NCBI GenBank assembly: GCA_963732875.1
Contig: CAVTBD010000002.1
Coordinates: 1,860,001 to 1,924,000, forward strand
Direction: 5' to 3'
DNA from: WHSO01 sp963732875
GTDB taxonomy: Bacteria > Pseudomonadota > Alphaproteobacteria > SMXQ01
DNA length: 64,000 nucleotides
The notes beneath the pieces were generated by a model, which was not told the origin of the DNA, did not search any database, and saw only the letters and a list, made by a program, of their open reading frames with translations. Each line of letters starts with the position of its first letter. Position 1 is the stretch's first letter. Positions 1 to 8,002 of this stretch are shown here, piece after piece. The position numbers and the translations under genes were made by a program.

Positions 1-46
1 GCCGCGCTCTGCACCCCATCAATCGAAAGCCTGAAGGAGCATCCCC

Positions 47-712
47 ATGAACCGCATTCCGACACTCCGCGCGCTCGCCTTCGCAACCGCCATGCTGGCC
101 CTCGCCGCGGCGCCGGCCGGCGCCCAGGACGAAGGGCCCGGCTACGGACCCGGCTACGGCATGATGCAGGGCTACGGTCCGGGCTACATGCAGGGACAAG
201 GCTATGGCCCGGGGCCCGGCTACGGGCCCGGTTACATGATGGGGCCGGGCTACGGTCCGGGGCCGGGCTACGGACCCGGCTACGGCATGATGGGGCCGGG
301 CTACGGCCCCGGATACGGCCAAGGGTACGGCCAAGGCTACGGCATGGGTCGCTACGGGGCGAACCGCTTCGCCACCATCGACACCAACGGCGATGGCGTC
401 ATTTCCGCCGACGAGGCGGCGGCCTACGTGGCAGCGACCTTCGACATGATGGACGCCAACGGCGACGGGGTCGTCACGATCGAGGAGTTCATGGCCGTGC
501 GTCGCGGTCCGGGCTACGGCTACGGCCCCTACGCCCAGGAACGCCAGCAGCGCAAGGAGGCGCGCTTCGCGGCGATGGACCCCGGCAAGACCGGCAAGGT
601 GACGAAAGAGGCGTTCCTCACGTACGGCAAGGGACTTTACGCGGCGAGCGACGCCGACAAGGACGGCAAGGTGACGCCGTGGGAGTTCCGCGCCCACATG
701 CGCCTGAACTAG
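47..712 (+). CDS. Secreted EF-hand protein with Gly-Tyr-Pro repeats
   Basis: A 221-residue protein with a clear Sec signal peptide (hydrophobic core about residues 8-22, likely cleavage after AGA near residue 26). Residues about 30-105 are low-complexity repeats built on GYGPGYG and GPGYMMG. Four EF-hand loops follow, starting near D112, D136, D178 and D202; loops 1, 2 and 4 have the DxNxDG or DxDxDG calcium ligands, while loop 3 (DPGKTGKV) is degenerate. The role is probably periplasmic or extracellular calcium binding; the repeat part has no function I recognise. An AAGGAG ribosome site lies just upstream of the ATG, and a strong terminator follows, so it is probably transcribed alone. Confidence 0.85.
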   Translation: MNRIPTLRALAFATAMLALAAAPAGAQDEGPGYGPGYGMMQGYGPGYMQGQGYGPGPGYGPGYMMGPGYGPGPGYGPGYGMMGPGYGPGYGQGYGQGYGMGRYGANRFATIDTNGDGVISADEAAAYVAATFDMMDANGDGVVTIEEFMAVRRGPGYGYGPYAQERQQRKEARFAAMDPGKTGKVTKEAFLTYGKGLYAASDADKDGKVTPWEFRAHMRLN

Positions 713-767
713 TGCCGAGACGTTCGCGGCGGCGTCCCCCCAAGCAGCCGGCACGAACGGGCACAGC

Positions 768-800
768 GAGCGGGCAGACATGGTCTGCCCGCTCTTTTTT
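768..800 (+). terminator. Intrinsic terminator after the EF-hand gene
   Basis: A perfect 12-bp stem (768-779 with 783-794) around a three-base loop is followed directly by six T residues (795-800). This is a textbook Rho-independent terminator. It lies about 55 bp past the EF-hand stop codon and separates that gene from the sensor kinase. Confidence 0.9.
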
Positions 801-966
801 GTCGTTCTTTCATGGGGATACCGCCATCCCGGCCCTTACGGGCCCACCATGCATTCTCCGACATCCGGGAATGCCAGCGGGAATCGAGGTTGGTTTTACT
901 TACCCTCCATGATTGAATACGAAACCAGGTGCCCTTGTCGGCCCATCAAATCGTCGCGTGGAGACC

Positions 967-2118
967 ATGTCCGAACAGGACCGCACCGCCAATCAAGAGA
1001 AACAGCCGGCGGAACTGCGTGAGCGCAGCGCCCTGCTCCAGTCCATCATCAATACCTCCCCCGAGGCCATCGTCGTCATCGACGACCACGGGATCATCCG
1101 CGACTTCAGCCCCCAGGGGGAAAGAATGCTCGGCTACACGGCCCGGGAGGTCATCGGCCGGAACGTCTCCATGCTCATGCCCGAGCCCCATCGCAAGATG
1201 CATGACGGCTACCTGGCGCATTACTTCGCGACCGGGGAGAAGCGGATCATCGGCAAGATCCGGGAGCTGGTGGCTCAGAAAAAGGACGGCACCATCTTCC
1301 CGATCGAGCTGATGGTCGACGAGGTGTTCGTCAACGACATGCGGCTGTTCACCGGGTTCATCCGCGACGTCTCGCTCCGCAAGGCCACCGAGGACGAACT
1401 TACCAAGGTGAATGCCGAGCTGATCCACGCCGGGCGGGTGGCGGCCGTCGGCGAGATGGCGTCCTCGATCGCCCACGAAATCAACCAGCCGCTGACCGCC
1501 ATCACGAACTACGTCGCCGCCTGCCGCCTCATGCTGGGACGGCCCGATGTCGACATCGACCTCGTTCGGGAAACCGCCCTCAAGATCGAGCAGCAGGTCA
1601 CGCGCGCCCGCGAGATCGTGCGCCATTTCCGGTCCTTCGTCCGCAAGGGCCAGCCGGAGCGGGCCACGGAAAACTTCAACGCCTTGGCGCAGGAGGCGCT
1701 GGCACTGGCGCTGGTGGGCGCGCGCGAGAGCGGGATCGTGACGGAGGTCCGCCTCACGCCCGGCATCCCGCCCATCATCGCCGACGGCATCCAGGTCCAG
1801 CAGGTGATTCTCAACCTCGTTCGCAATGCCGTCGACGCCCTGGCAGACGCGGACGACCAGCGTCTGCTGATCGCCACGTCGTGGCAAGATGGCGACGATC
1901 ACGCAGGGTTCATGGTCAAGGACAGCGGTCCCGGGATCGCGCCCGAGGTCAAGGAGAAGCTGTTCCAGCCCTTCACCACGACCAAGGCCCAGGGCATGGG
2001 CATCGGACTGTCCCTGTCCCGCTCGATCGTTTCGGCCCACAAGGGGCGCCTGTGGGCGGAAGACAACGATTGGGGCGGCGCCACTTTCCACTGTGTGCTG
2101 CCCTTGAACGCCGAATGA
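967..2118 (+). CDS. FixL-like PAS sensor histidine kinase
   Basis: The protein has one PAS domain (about residues 20-140), a HisKA dimerisation domain with the phospho-accepting H170 in the motif AHEINQPL, and a HATPase domain with N (NLVRNAVDAL), G1 (DSGPGI) and G2 (GMGIGLSLS) boxes. The PAS domain keeps the histidine (H79, in MHDGY) that matches the heme ligand of rhizobial FixL, and the arginine 20 residues later (IRE) that matches FixL R220; the other two heme-pocket positions differ (His and Arg). It may sense oxygen, but many non-heme PAS kinases share part of this motif. The start at ATG 967 has GGAG just upstream; a TTG at 913 is in frame but less likely. It is followed 30 bp later by a FixJ-type regulator. 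Confidence 0.85.
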   Translation: MSEQDRTANQEKQPAELRERSALLQSIINTSPEAIVVIDDHGIIRDFSPQGERMLGYTAREVIGRNVSMLMPEPHRKMHDGYLAHYFATGEKRIIGKIRELVAQKKDGTIFPIELMVDEVFVNDMRLFTGFIRDVSLRKATEDELTKVNAELIHAGRVAAVGEMASSIAHEINQPLTAITNYVAACRLMLGRPDVDIDLVRETALKIEQQVTRAREIVRHFRSFVRKGQPERATENFNALAQEALALALVGARESGIVTEVRLTPGIPPIIADGIQVQQVILNLVRNAVDALADADDQRLLIATSWQDGDDHAGFMVKDSGPGIAPEVKEKLFQPFTTTKAQGMGIGLSLSRSIVSAHKGRLWAEDNDWGGATFHCVLPLNAE

Positions 2119-2148
2119 CCGGAACACGGCAGAAAACGGATTACGCGC

Positions 2149-2778
2149 GTGAGTGATGCAAGACATGCCAGGGTCTTCATCGTCGACGACGACGACGCGG
2201 TTCGCGATTCGATCGAGACGGTGCTCGGCGCCGTCGGGTGGCACGTCGAGACCTTCCGCTCGGCAAACGACTTCCTCGACGGCTTCGACGGCGCCGGCGG
2301 CGATACCGTCGTCGTCACCGATGTCCGCATGCCCGGGATGGACGGCCTCGATCTGCAGTCCCGTGTGCTGGAGCGGTGCCCCGACATTCCTTTCATCGTG
2401 ATGACCGGCCACGGCGACGTCCCCATGGCGGTCCAGGCCATGAAAGCCGGCGCCACCGACTTCATCGAGAAGCCGTTCGACGCCGAGATGCTGATAGAGC
2501 GTATCGAGCAGGCCCTGAAGGAACGCAGGGAATCGCGCCGCGACGGGGACGCCGCCAGGAACGAGGTGGAAGCGCGCCTCGTCAACCTGACCCCGCGCGA
2601 GAGGGACGTGCTCAGGCACCTGGTCGCCGGCCAGCCCAACAAGGTCATCGCCTACGAGCTGAGCATCAGCCCGCGCACGGTGGAGATTCACCGCGCCCGC
2701 GTCATCGACAAGATGGACGTCCGGAACGTTTCCGAGCTGATCCGCCTGGTGCTGTCCGCCGGGATCGACGTCGACTAG
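2149..2778 (+). CDS. FixJ-family response regulator
   Basis: A 209-residue two-domain regulator. The receiver domain has the acidic cluster DDDD near residue 14, the phospho-acceptor D58 in TDVRMPGMDG, and the conserved lysine in EKPF. A LuxR-type helix-turn-helix follows (LTPRERDVL ... NKVIAYELSISPRTVEIHRARV). It starts with GTG at 2149. It lies just downstream of the FixL-like kinase and is almost certainly its partner. No FixK gene is seen in the window, so its targets are unknown. The stop codon TAG lies inside the left end of the palindromic element at 2776-3018. Confidence 0.88.
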   Translation: MSDARHARVFIVDDDDAVRDSIETVLGAVGWHVETFRSANDFLDGFDGAGGDTVVVTDVRMPGMDGLDLQSRVLERCPDIPFIVMTGHGDVPMAVQAMKAGATDFIEKPFDAEMLIERIEQALKERRESRRDGDAARNEVEARLVNLTPRERDVLRHLVAGQPNKVIAYELSISPRTVEIHRARVIDKMDVRNVSELIRLVLSAGIDVD

Positions 2779-3018
2779 GTTCAATCGACATTCATTTTTT
2801 GACGTCATTCCGGAAGCACAGGCGAGCCCGGAAAAGCGGGCTTTTCCGGATGCGAGCCTTGGCCCACTCCGCCGAAGCAGCCGCTTCGGCTGCGAAGGCC
2901 GGGCTGTCCGGAATCCACACCCGCCATGGAACGGATTCCGGGTCGCGCGACGCCCTTGCGAGACAAGGGCTTCGCTTGCCCGGAATGACGGCGGCGTGGT
3001 GAATGTCGATTAAACCTA
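2776..3018. repeat. Palindromic interspersed element between convergent genes
   Basis: The two ends form a 19-bp inverted repeat with one mismatch (2776-2794 and 3000-3018). Just inside is a second perfect 11-bp inverted repeat (2803-2813 CGTCATTCCGG, and 2980-2990). The interior contains phrases such as GAATCCACACCCGCCATGGA that resemble interspersed intergenic repeats of alphaproteobacteria. The TAG stop of the FixJ-like gene and, on the other strand, the TAG stop of the lyase gene both lie in the outer repeats. It may be a MITE-like element, or a symmetrical structure that ends transcription from both sides. Confidence 0.6.
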
Positions 3019-3922
3019 ACGTCCGCCGGGGGATTTCGGCGCGGCCGCCGCCGTCTCTTCCGGAGAGCCGCCATACTCCCGCTCGATCCGCTCGAGCTCC
3101 GCACTGCCCTGCTGGTTGTAGAACGGCCGCATCTCCTTCACGAACGGCAGGCCGTCGAGATAGCTCCCCATGCTGCCCGTCCGCATCAGCTCTTCCAAGC
3201 AGCGCCCGCTGGGCGCACAGCGCGGCGATCTGGAGCGCCCCCGGGATGACGGCGCAGGACGCGCCCGCTTCCCGATATTGCTGCAGCGTCATGTTGCGCG
3301 GCAGCACGCCGAAGGTCGGCTTGCCGGCGACGCGGGCGAGCTCGCGTGTCTTGTCCGCGCCATGACCGGAAAGCCACGCGCCGTCGGCTCCGGCCTCCAT
3401 GCAGGCCGCGACGCGCTCCAGCTTCTCGCCCCAGTCGTCGACGTCGCAGCGCGCGATGATCATCAGGTCGGCATCCTCGCGCGTATCGACCGCGGCGCGG
3501 ATCTTGTCGACCATCTCGGCGCGGCTGATGAAGCTGCCGGCGTAGCCCATGTGGGTCGGCCGCTTGGGCGTGAGCTGGTCCTCGATGTGGATCGCCGCCG
3601 CGCCCGCGCGCTCGTATTCCCGGACGGTGCGGATCACGTTGACCGCGCCGCCGAAGCCGGTATCGGCGTCGGCGATGACGGGAAGGTCCACGCGGTCCGT
3701 GAGCGCCGTGATGCGCGCCACCATCTCGCTCATGGTGAGGATGCCGGCGTCGGCGTAGCCCGAGGTGCGGTGGGCGACGCTGCCGGAGGCATGGACCGCC
3801 GGCAGTCCCGCCAGCTCGACCAGACGCGCCGTGACGGCGTCGCCGCAACCGGGCGCGACGACGATGTCGCCGGCGGCGAGCAGGTTCCTGAGGCGCTGGC
3901 GCCGTTCCTTGACCATGGTCAT
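3016..3922 (-). CDS. Isocitrate lyase/PEP mutase family protein, frameshifted
   Basis: The protein matches the PEP mutase/isocitrate lyase superfamily (TIM barrel, about 300 residues): VIADADTGFGG, HIEDQ, ARCDV and an EAGADG segment are recognisable. At the place where lyases carry the catalytic K(K/R)CGH motif it reads PKRPTHM, so the cysteine is missing and a true isocitrate or methylisocitrate lyase role is unlikely; a decarboxylase or hydrolase of an oxo-acid is possible. The frame breaks near 3195-3199: after the ORF up to AQRALL, the C-terminus continues in another frame (EELMRTGS ... SPGGR) to a stop at 3016. One extra base explains this. The start at 3922 has CAGGGAG upstream; an upstream in-frame ATG at 3952 is less likely. 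Confidence 0.65.
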
Positions 3923-4264
3923 TGCTGCACTCCCTGTATCTATTTTTGTCACGCCGTCGCCTCTCCGGGGACGGCCCTGCCCGGCCGGAACTATAGGGGC
4001 GCCCGCGCCCCGATGCAGCGGTGTTTCTCGCCGCCGCCATCATCCCCGCCGGACCCGTTCGGGGGCCGACCGGGGCCGAAAGACGAATCCGTGCCTCGAA
4101 CTCGCCCCCGTCGGAAGTATTAGAATTTCCATAACGTTAGGTCATGCCTCCACGGCAAGGGGGCTGCCGGCCTGGCGAGAAGGACAGCCGGCCCACCGTT
4201 GCGTGGCCATCGCCGGCAAATACGAAAAGCAACCGCCTCAGGGGCGCTTTACCGGGAGCACAGC
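3923..4264. other. Divergent intergenic region
   Basis: About 340 bp between the lyase-family gene (minus) and the TctC-like gene (plus). It should hold both promoters. I see no convincing operator, terminator or small gene. The part near 4120-4140 is AT-richer than its surroundings and could be promoter sequence. Confidence 0.5.
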
Positions 4265-5341
4265 ATGACAAGAACCTCACGGCTGAATTCAACCTTTTTT
4301 CTGGCGACCGCCATCGCCGCGGGCGTGGCCCTCGCGGCCCCGGCCACGGCCAGCGCCAAGTCCGCCAAGGACTTCTACAACGGCAAGAACCTGCGGATGG
4401 TCATCGTGTCGGGCGCGGGCGGCGGCTACGACGCCTATTCGCGGCTCCTGTCGCGGCACATCGGCGATCACATTCCCGGCAATCCGACCATGATCAACCA
4501 GAACATGCCGGGCGCGAGCGGCATTCGCGGCACCAACTGGCTCTACAATATCGCGCCGCACGACGGCTCGGTGATGGGCATGACCTACAACACCGACCTG
4601 CTCGAGCCGCTGCTGGGCGACACCAAGGCAAAGTTCGACCCGACCAAGTTCGAATGGATCGGGTCGATCACCACCCAGTACAACACCTGCATGGTATGGC
4701 ACACGAGCCCGGTCAAGACGCTCGCCGACGCCAAGAAGCAGGAAGTGCGCGTTTCCACCACCGGGCTTTCGGGCAATTCGGCGAAGACGCCGCTGATGCT
4801 CAACACGCTGGTCGGCACCAAGTTCAAGGTAATCGCCGGCTACAACACCCGCGGCATGCGCCTCGCGGTCGAGCGCGGCGAGGTCGAGGGCATCTGCGGC
4901 TTCTCCTACGATACCTACGAGGCCGCGGACCCGGAATGGCTCAAGGACAAGAAGATCCGCTTCCTGGTCCAGGATGCGCCCAAGCGGATCAAGCAGTTGC
5001 CGGACGTGCCGCTGCTGTCCGACTACGTCACGGACCCCAAGCAGAAGCAGGCGCTCGACGTGCTCGCCGTCAAGAACGACGCCGGGCGGCCTTACCTGTT
5101 TCCGCCCAAGGTGCCGCAGTATCTCGTGAAGGCGCTGCGCAAGGCGTTCGACGCGACCATGAAGGATCCGAAGTTCATCGCGGACGCGACCCGCATGCAC
5201 ATCACGCCCGAGCCGATGACCGGCGCCGAGGTCGAGGCCGCGCTCAAGAAGGCCTATGCGGCGCCCAAGGACATCGTCAAGGTGGCCGCGAAGCTGTGGC
5301 CGCCGGCGGGCAAGGGCAAGAAGAAGAAAAAGAAGAAGTAG
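4265..5341 (+). CDS. TctC/Bug-family periplasmic binding protein with lysine tail
   Basis: A 358-residue solute-binding protein of the tripartite tricarboxylate transporter type. It has a Sec signal peptide (cleavage near residue 30, after ASA) and family hallmarks: VIVSGAGGGYDAYSR near the mature N-terminus, HIPGNP, NMPGASG, and AVERGEVEG in the second lobe. Such proteins bind carboxylates for uptake by a TctAB membrane pair, but no TctA or TctB gene is in the window. The C-terminus ends in KGK followed by six more lysines, coded by mixed AAG and AAA codons; related proteins nearby share this tail. It is probably a single-gene unit followed by a hairpin. The ligand is unknown. Confidence 0.85.
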   Translation: MTRTSRLNSTFFLATAIAAGVALAAPATASAKSAKDFYNGKNLRMVIVSGAGGGYDAYSRLLSRHIGDHIPGNPTMINQNMPGASGIRGTNWLYNIAPHDGSVMGMTYNTDLLEPLLGDTKAKFDPTKFEWIGSITTQYNTCMVWHTSPVKTLADAKKQEVRVSTTGLSGNSAKTPLMLNTLVGTKFKVIAGYNTRGMRLAVERGEVEGICGFSYDTYEAADPEWLKDKKIRFLVQDAPKRIKQLPDVPLLSDYVTDPKQKQALDVLAVKNDAGRPYLFPPKVPQYLVKALRKAFDATMKDPKFIADATRMHITPEPMTGAEVEAALKKAYAAPKDIVKVAAKLWPPAGKGKKKKKKK

Positions 5342-5366
5342 TCGCCCGCGTTCCGACAACGACTGG

Positions 5367-5399
5367 AGCCCGTTCGGCGCGGACTGCGCCGGGCGGGCT
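5367..5399 (+). terminator. Hairpin after the TctC-like gene
   Basis: A 14-bp stem (5367-5380 with 5386-5399, including two possible G-U pairs) around a five-base loop lies 25 bp past the stop codon. It lacks a T run, so it could be a weak or Rho-aided terminator or a 3'-end stabiliser. Confidence 0.5.
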
Positions 5400-5844
5400 T
5401 CGTCGTACCGGCGGCGGGTGCTGAAGCGGATGTGGGAGCACGTTCGCATGTCCGGGAACCGGACATGCGCGGGCCTCGGCCGGCATTCAGCCTGACGCCT
5501 GGAATCCCTGGGAGGAAGGGGCGGTCGGAGGAGGGCTGCTTGGTACGGGCAGCATGTCGTCCGGGCTCTTTCTACCTTCCCCCCGCCTTGCTGCGACGCG
5601 GGGTACGCGTGGGAACACGACAGTGTTCCCGAGGTCGACCAGAGGAGGAAGCGTCGCAGCCCGACTGGGAAGCGCCTGCGCACTCTCCGATGCCGATAGC
5701 TCCGACAGGGAACCACCGGGCCGGACCCTTGGCCGACTTTTCCGGCGCTAGCATCCGGACAGGTCGGCGATCGAATACGACCAGACCCTTATACTATAAG
5801 AACATAACAAGAACAAGTGGAATCTCGCGGCTAACGCTTTTTTC
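5400..5844. other. Gene-free segment rich in inverted repeats
   Basis: No convincing gene is present. There are several strong inverted repeats: 5446-5468 (10-bp stem, loop GAA), 5611-5630 (GGGAACAC, loop GACA, GTGTTCCC), and a perfect 10-bp pair 5590-5599 with 5651-5660 that encloses the previous hairpin. The stretch about 5420-5458 also resembles a group II intron domain V hairpin in outline, but I cannot support an intron. A structured RNA or a remnant of a mobile element is possible. The right end contains a LexA-like site and the IS1595 insertion point. Confidence 0.4.
5800..5814 (-). promoter_or_regulatory. LexA-like site (GAAC-N7-GAAC)
   Basis: GAACATAACAAGAAC reads GTTC-N7-GTTC on the minus strand, the direct-repeat form of LexA boxes in alphaproteobacteria. 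On the minus strand CTTGTT and TATAAG lie on either side with an 18-bp spacer, so the site would sit inside a leftward promoter. No SOS gene follows in that direction; only the gene-free segment down to 5342. It may be chance, or control an untranslated RNA. Confidence 0.4.
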
Positions 5845-5869
5845 GGCGTTATTATACATTGCAAACCCA
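5845..5869 (+). repeat. Left terminal inverted repeat of the IS1595 element
   Basis: A 25-bp sequence beginning GGCGTTATTATACATTGC, exactly repeated in inverse orientation at 8557-8581. Its inner part supplies the -35-like hexamer TTGCAA of the transposase promoter. Confidence 0.88.
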
Positions 5870-5888
5870 TTCCTAAATCGTGTATAAT
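5859..5888 (+). promoter_or_regulatory. Promoter of the transposase operon within the left end
   Basis: TTGCAA (5859-5864) and a perfect TATAAT (5883-5888) are separated by 18 bp. The transposase start is 25 bp further on. The -35 element lies partly in the terminal repeat. The same arrangement occurs mirrored at the right end. Confidence 0.65.
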
Positions 5889-5912
5889 TCGCTCATAGCA
5901 ACGGAGAGAGCT

Positions 5913-6830
5913 ATGAGCATTCTGTCTCGTCCCTATTTCCACGATGAAGAAGCGGCCATTGAGAAGCTGGAAAGCATCATTTGGCCGGACGGGGCCGTGT
6001 GCCCTCATTGTGGAACGGTCGATAAGGTCTATCGGATCAAGCCAAACCCAGCGAAGCGCGTTCGCCCCGGACTGTGGAAGTGTGGCGGTTGTCGGAAGCA
6101 ATTCACGGTCAAGATCGGAACGATCTTTGAGGATAGCAAAGTGCCGCTTCACAAGTGGCTACAGTGCTTCCACCTGATTGCATCCAGCAAGAAAGGCATC
6201 TCCGCGAACCAGCTTCATCGGACGTTGGAAGTCACGCTCAAAACCGCTTGGTTCATGGGTCATCGTATCCGTGAAGCCATGCGTGATGGCAACGTCGCCC
6301 CAATGGGCGGCGAGGGCAAAATCGTGGAAGTCGATGAGACCTTCATCGGGAATGACCGGACGAAGAAACCAAAGGGCGAGAAGAAGGGTCGGGGCTACGC
6401 GCACAAATACAAAGTACTGGCACTGGTTGAACGCGGCGGAAAAAGTCGGAGCATGGTAGTGAATGATCTGAAAGCCAAAACGCTCGTCCCGATTTTGCGG
6501 GAGAACATCGACCACGAGACCCGCGTGCATACCGACGAAGCGGGCCAGTACATCTATCTGTCTCGCGAGTTCGCGGAGCATCATTTCGTGCGCCACGGCG
6601 TTGGCGAATACGGACGGGGCGAGACGCACACGAACACCATTGAGGGCTTTTTCAGTATCTTCAAGCGGGGCATGAAGGGCACCTACCAGCATTGCTCCCC
6701 CAAGCATTTGCCTCGGTATTTGGCGGAGTTTGATTTTCGGTATAACCTTCGTTCTGTGGGTGACCCCGAGCGTGCCGACGAGGCGCTTGCCGGGGTGGTG
6801 GGAAAACGGCTCACCTACCGGGACTCATAA
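5913..6830 (+). CDS. IS1595-family transposase (ISXO2-like)
   Basis: A 305-residue transposase. The N-terminus has a zinc-ribbon with CPHC (CPHCGTVDK) and CGGC, as is usual for ISXO2-like transposases. The catalytic DDE-type domain shows D in EVDETFIG, D in VHTDEAGQY, and a TNTIEGFFSIFKRGMKG block near the end in which the third acidic or histidine/asparagine position sits. The ATG at 5913 has GGAGAGAG upstream; a GTG further up is in frame but lies in the promoter. The stop codon overlaps the next start (TAATG). Confidence 0.92.
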   Translation: MSILSRPYFHDEEAAIEKLESIIWPDGAVCPHCGTVDKVYRIKPNPAKRVRPGLWKCGGCRKQFTVKIGTIFEDSKVPLHKWLQCFHLIASSKKGISANQLHRTLEVTLKTAWFMGHRIREAMRDGNVAPMGGEGKIVEVDETFIGNDRTKKPKGEKKGRGYAHKYKVLALVERGGKSRSMVVNDLKAKTLVPILRENIDHETRVHTDEAGQYIYLSREFAEHHFVRHGVGEYGRGETHTNTIEGFFSIFKRGMKGTYQHCSPKHLPRYLAEFDFRYNLRSVGDPERADEALAGVVGKRLTYRDS

Positions 6831-7538
6831 TGGCAACAGTGTTGCGACATGACGATCCATTGCTCGGCGGCTTCTATACCGTCAGTGATGCCGCACGTCT
6901 GCTCGGTATGGAAAAAACGCAACGAATCTATAGATGGCTATCTAAACCTTCCGCTGCCGGAGAAAATGGAGCGGTGGTTGTGCGCGATTATGAGCCGATT
7001 GGTAGGCACCAAGAACTCAGCTTCTGGGATCTGATAGAAATTCGATTTGTCGAGCATTTCCGGTCCCAAGGCCTCAGTCTACAATTTCTCCGAAAGGTTG
7101 CGAGAAGGGCACGAAAGCGGTTTAAGCACCGCCATCCTTTCGCTTTGTACAACGCCACATTCCTTACGGACCGAAAGAAGATATTTGAGCAAACGGCGCA
7201 GGAAGAAGGCGACCGCAGAGACTCTGGATTTTATGAGCGGTCAGTACGAGATGTACGAGACCATCGAGGAGATTTTTGCCAAGGGCGTGGCATTCGATCC
7301 TCAGACTGCCATTGCGCAGGAATGGCGTCCGATGGAGAAAGTCTGCCCGAACGTGATCGTTAACCCGAGATATGCATTCGGGCGTCCCGTCATTGGCAAG
7401 CTATATGTGCCCACCGACGCTCTTTATCGCCAATGGAGAGCGGAGGGCGGTAATAAGCAGCGGGTAGCAAGTTGGTATCATGTGAGAATTGATGAGGTAG
7501 AAGAAGCTGTCGAGTTTCAAGTGAGGCTGAACGCTTGA
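6830..7538 (+). CDS. MerR-like/DUF433 antitoxin-type protein, frameshifted
   Basis: The N-terminus carries a MerR-like helix-turn-helix (YTVSDAARLLGM), and the C-terminus a DUF433-type domain (NPRYAFGRPVIG ... PTDALYRQW). The two parts are in different frames. The switch lies near 7217, where removing one A from GACCGCAGAGACT restores a continuous protein of about 235 residues. Proteins of this type are often partners of the PIN-like protein encoded next; here the stop codon overlaps the start of that gene. It is probably the antitoxin and DNA-binding repressor of the pair. The shift could be a sequencing error, true decay, or programmed; I cannot tell. Confidence 0.6.
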
Positions 7539-8002
7539 AAATTCGTGCTGACGAGCATGTTTCTCTCAGCATCGTGTCCATGGTACGCGAGTTAGCGGCG
7601 ACTCCGGCATTCCCAATCTCAAGTGTCTACGAAAGCGGGCATCGAAGTACCGATGATGCGTATTGGATTACAGCATTCGCACGCGACGAGGACGGTGCGG
7701 CAATTATGTCGGCAGATACAGATTTCTTCCGTAAACCGCACCAGGTTGTTGCTGTAGATCAAACGGGTATGCGAGTCATTTATTTGCCGCCGAAATGGGC
7801 AAATGCGAAGTGCCATCTACAGGCTTCACATATCCTGATGTGGTGGCCGAGGATAGAGCGCAAACTGCAAGAATGTGGACCACGCGAAGTGTGGAAAGTG
7901 CGCTGGAACATAAATGAAGATGGAGAATTAGAGAGACAAAGGGTGGACTATGCCTCCTTCCACAAGAAACTCAAAAAAGCACAACGGCGAGCAGCTGAAT
8001 AA
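7535..8002 (+). CDS. PIN-like (DUF5615-type) toxin candidate
   Basis: A 155-residue protein starting with TTG at 7535, overlapping the stop of the upstream gene. Features of PIN-like nucleases are visible: an N-terminal acidic pair in KIRADEHVS, a middle acidic motif (STDDAYWITAFARDEDG), and SADTDFF, which matches the T-x-D-x-D-F motif of the family. It is likely to be an RNA-cleaving toxin, partner of the preceding MerR/DUF433 protein. The last part of the gene contains, in another frame, the start of a small ORF. Confidence 0.6.
   Translation: MKIRADEHVSLSIVSMVRELAATPAFPISSVYESGHRSTDDAYWITAFARDEDGAAIMSADTDFFRKPHQVVAVDQTGMRVIYLPPKWANAKCHLQASHILMWWPRIERKLQECGPREVWKVRWNINEDGELERQRVDYASFHKKLKKAQRRAAE

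Noticed and set aside
946..2808. A 620-codon open frame on the minus strand opposite the FixL/FixJ-like genes
   Set aside because: It is a GC-rich shadow frame; the plus-strand genes have clear domains and the minus frame has none.
2792..3190. The longer C-terminus of the lyase ORF running through the palindromic element
   Set aside because: The family C-terminus is found in the other frame (to 3016); the long version translates repeat DNA.
5420..5470. A group II intron domain V
   Set aside because: Only an outline similarity; the loop is too long, and no reverse transcriptase or intron boundaries are present.
7047..7538. Independent gene starting at TTG 7047
   Set aside because: It is the second half of the frameshifted MerR/DUF433 gene; there is no ribosome site at 7047.
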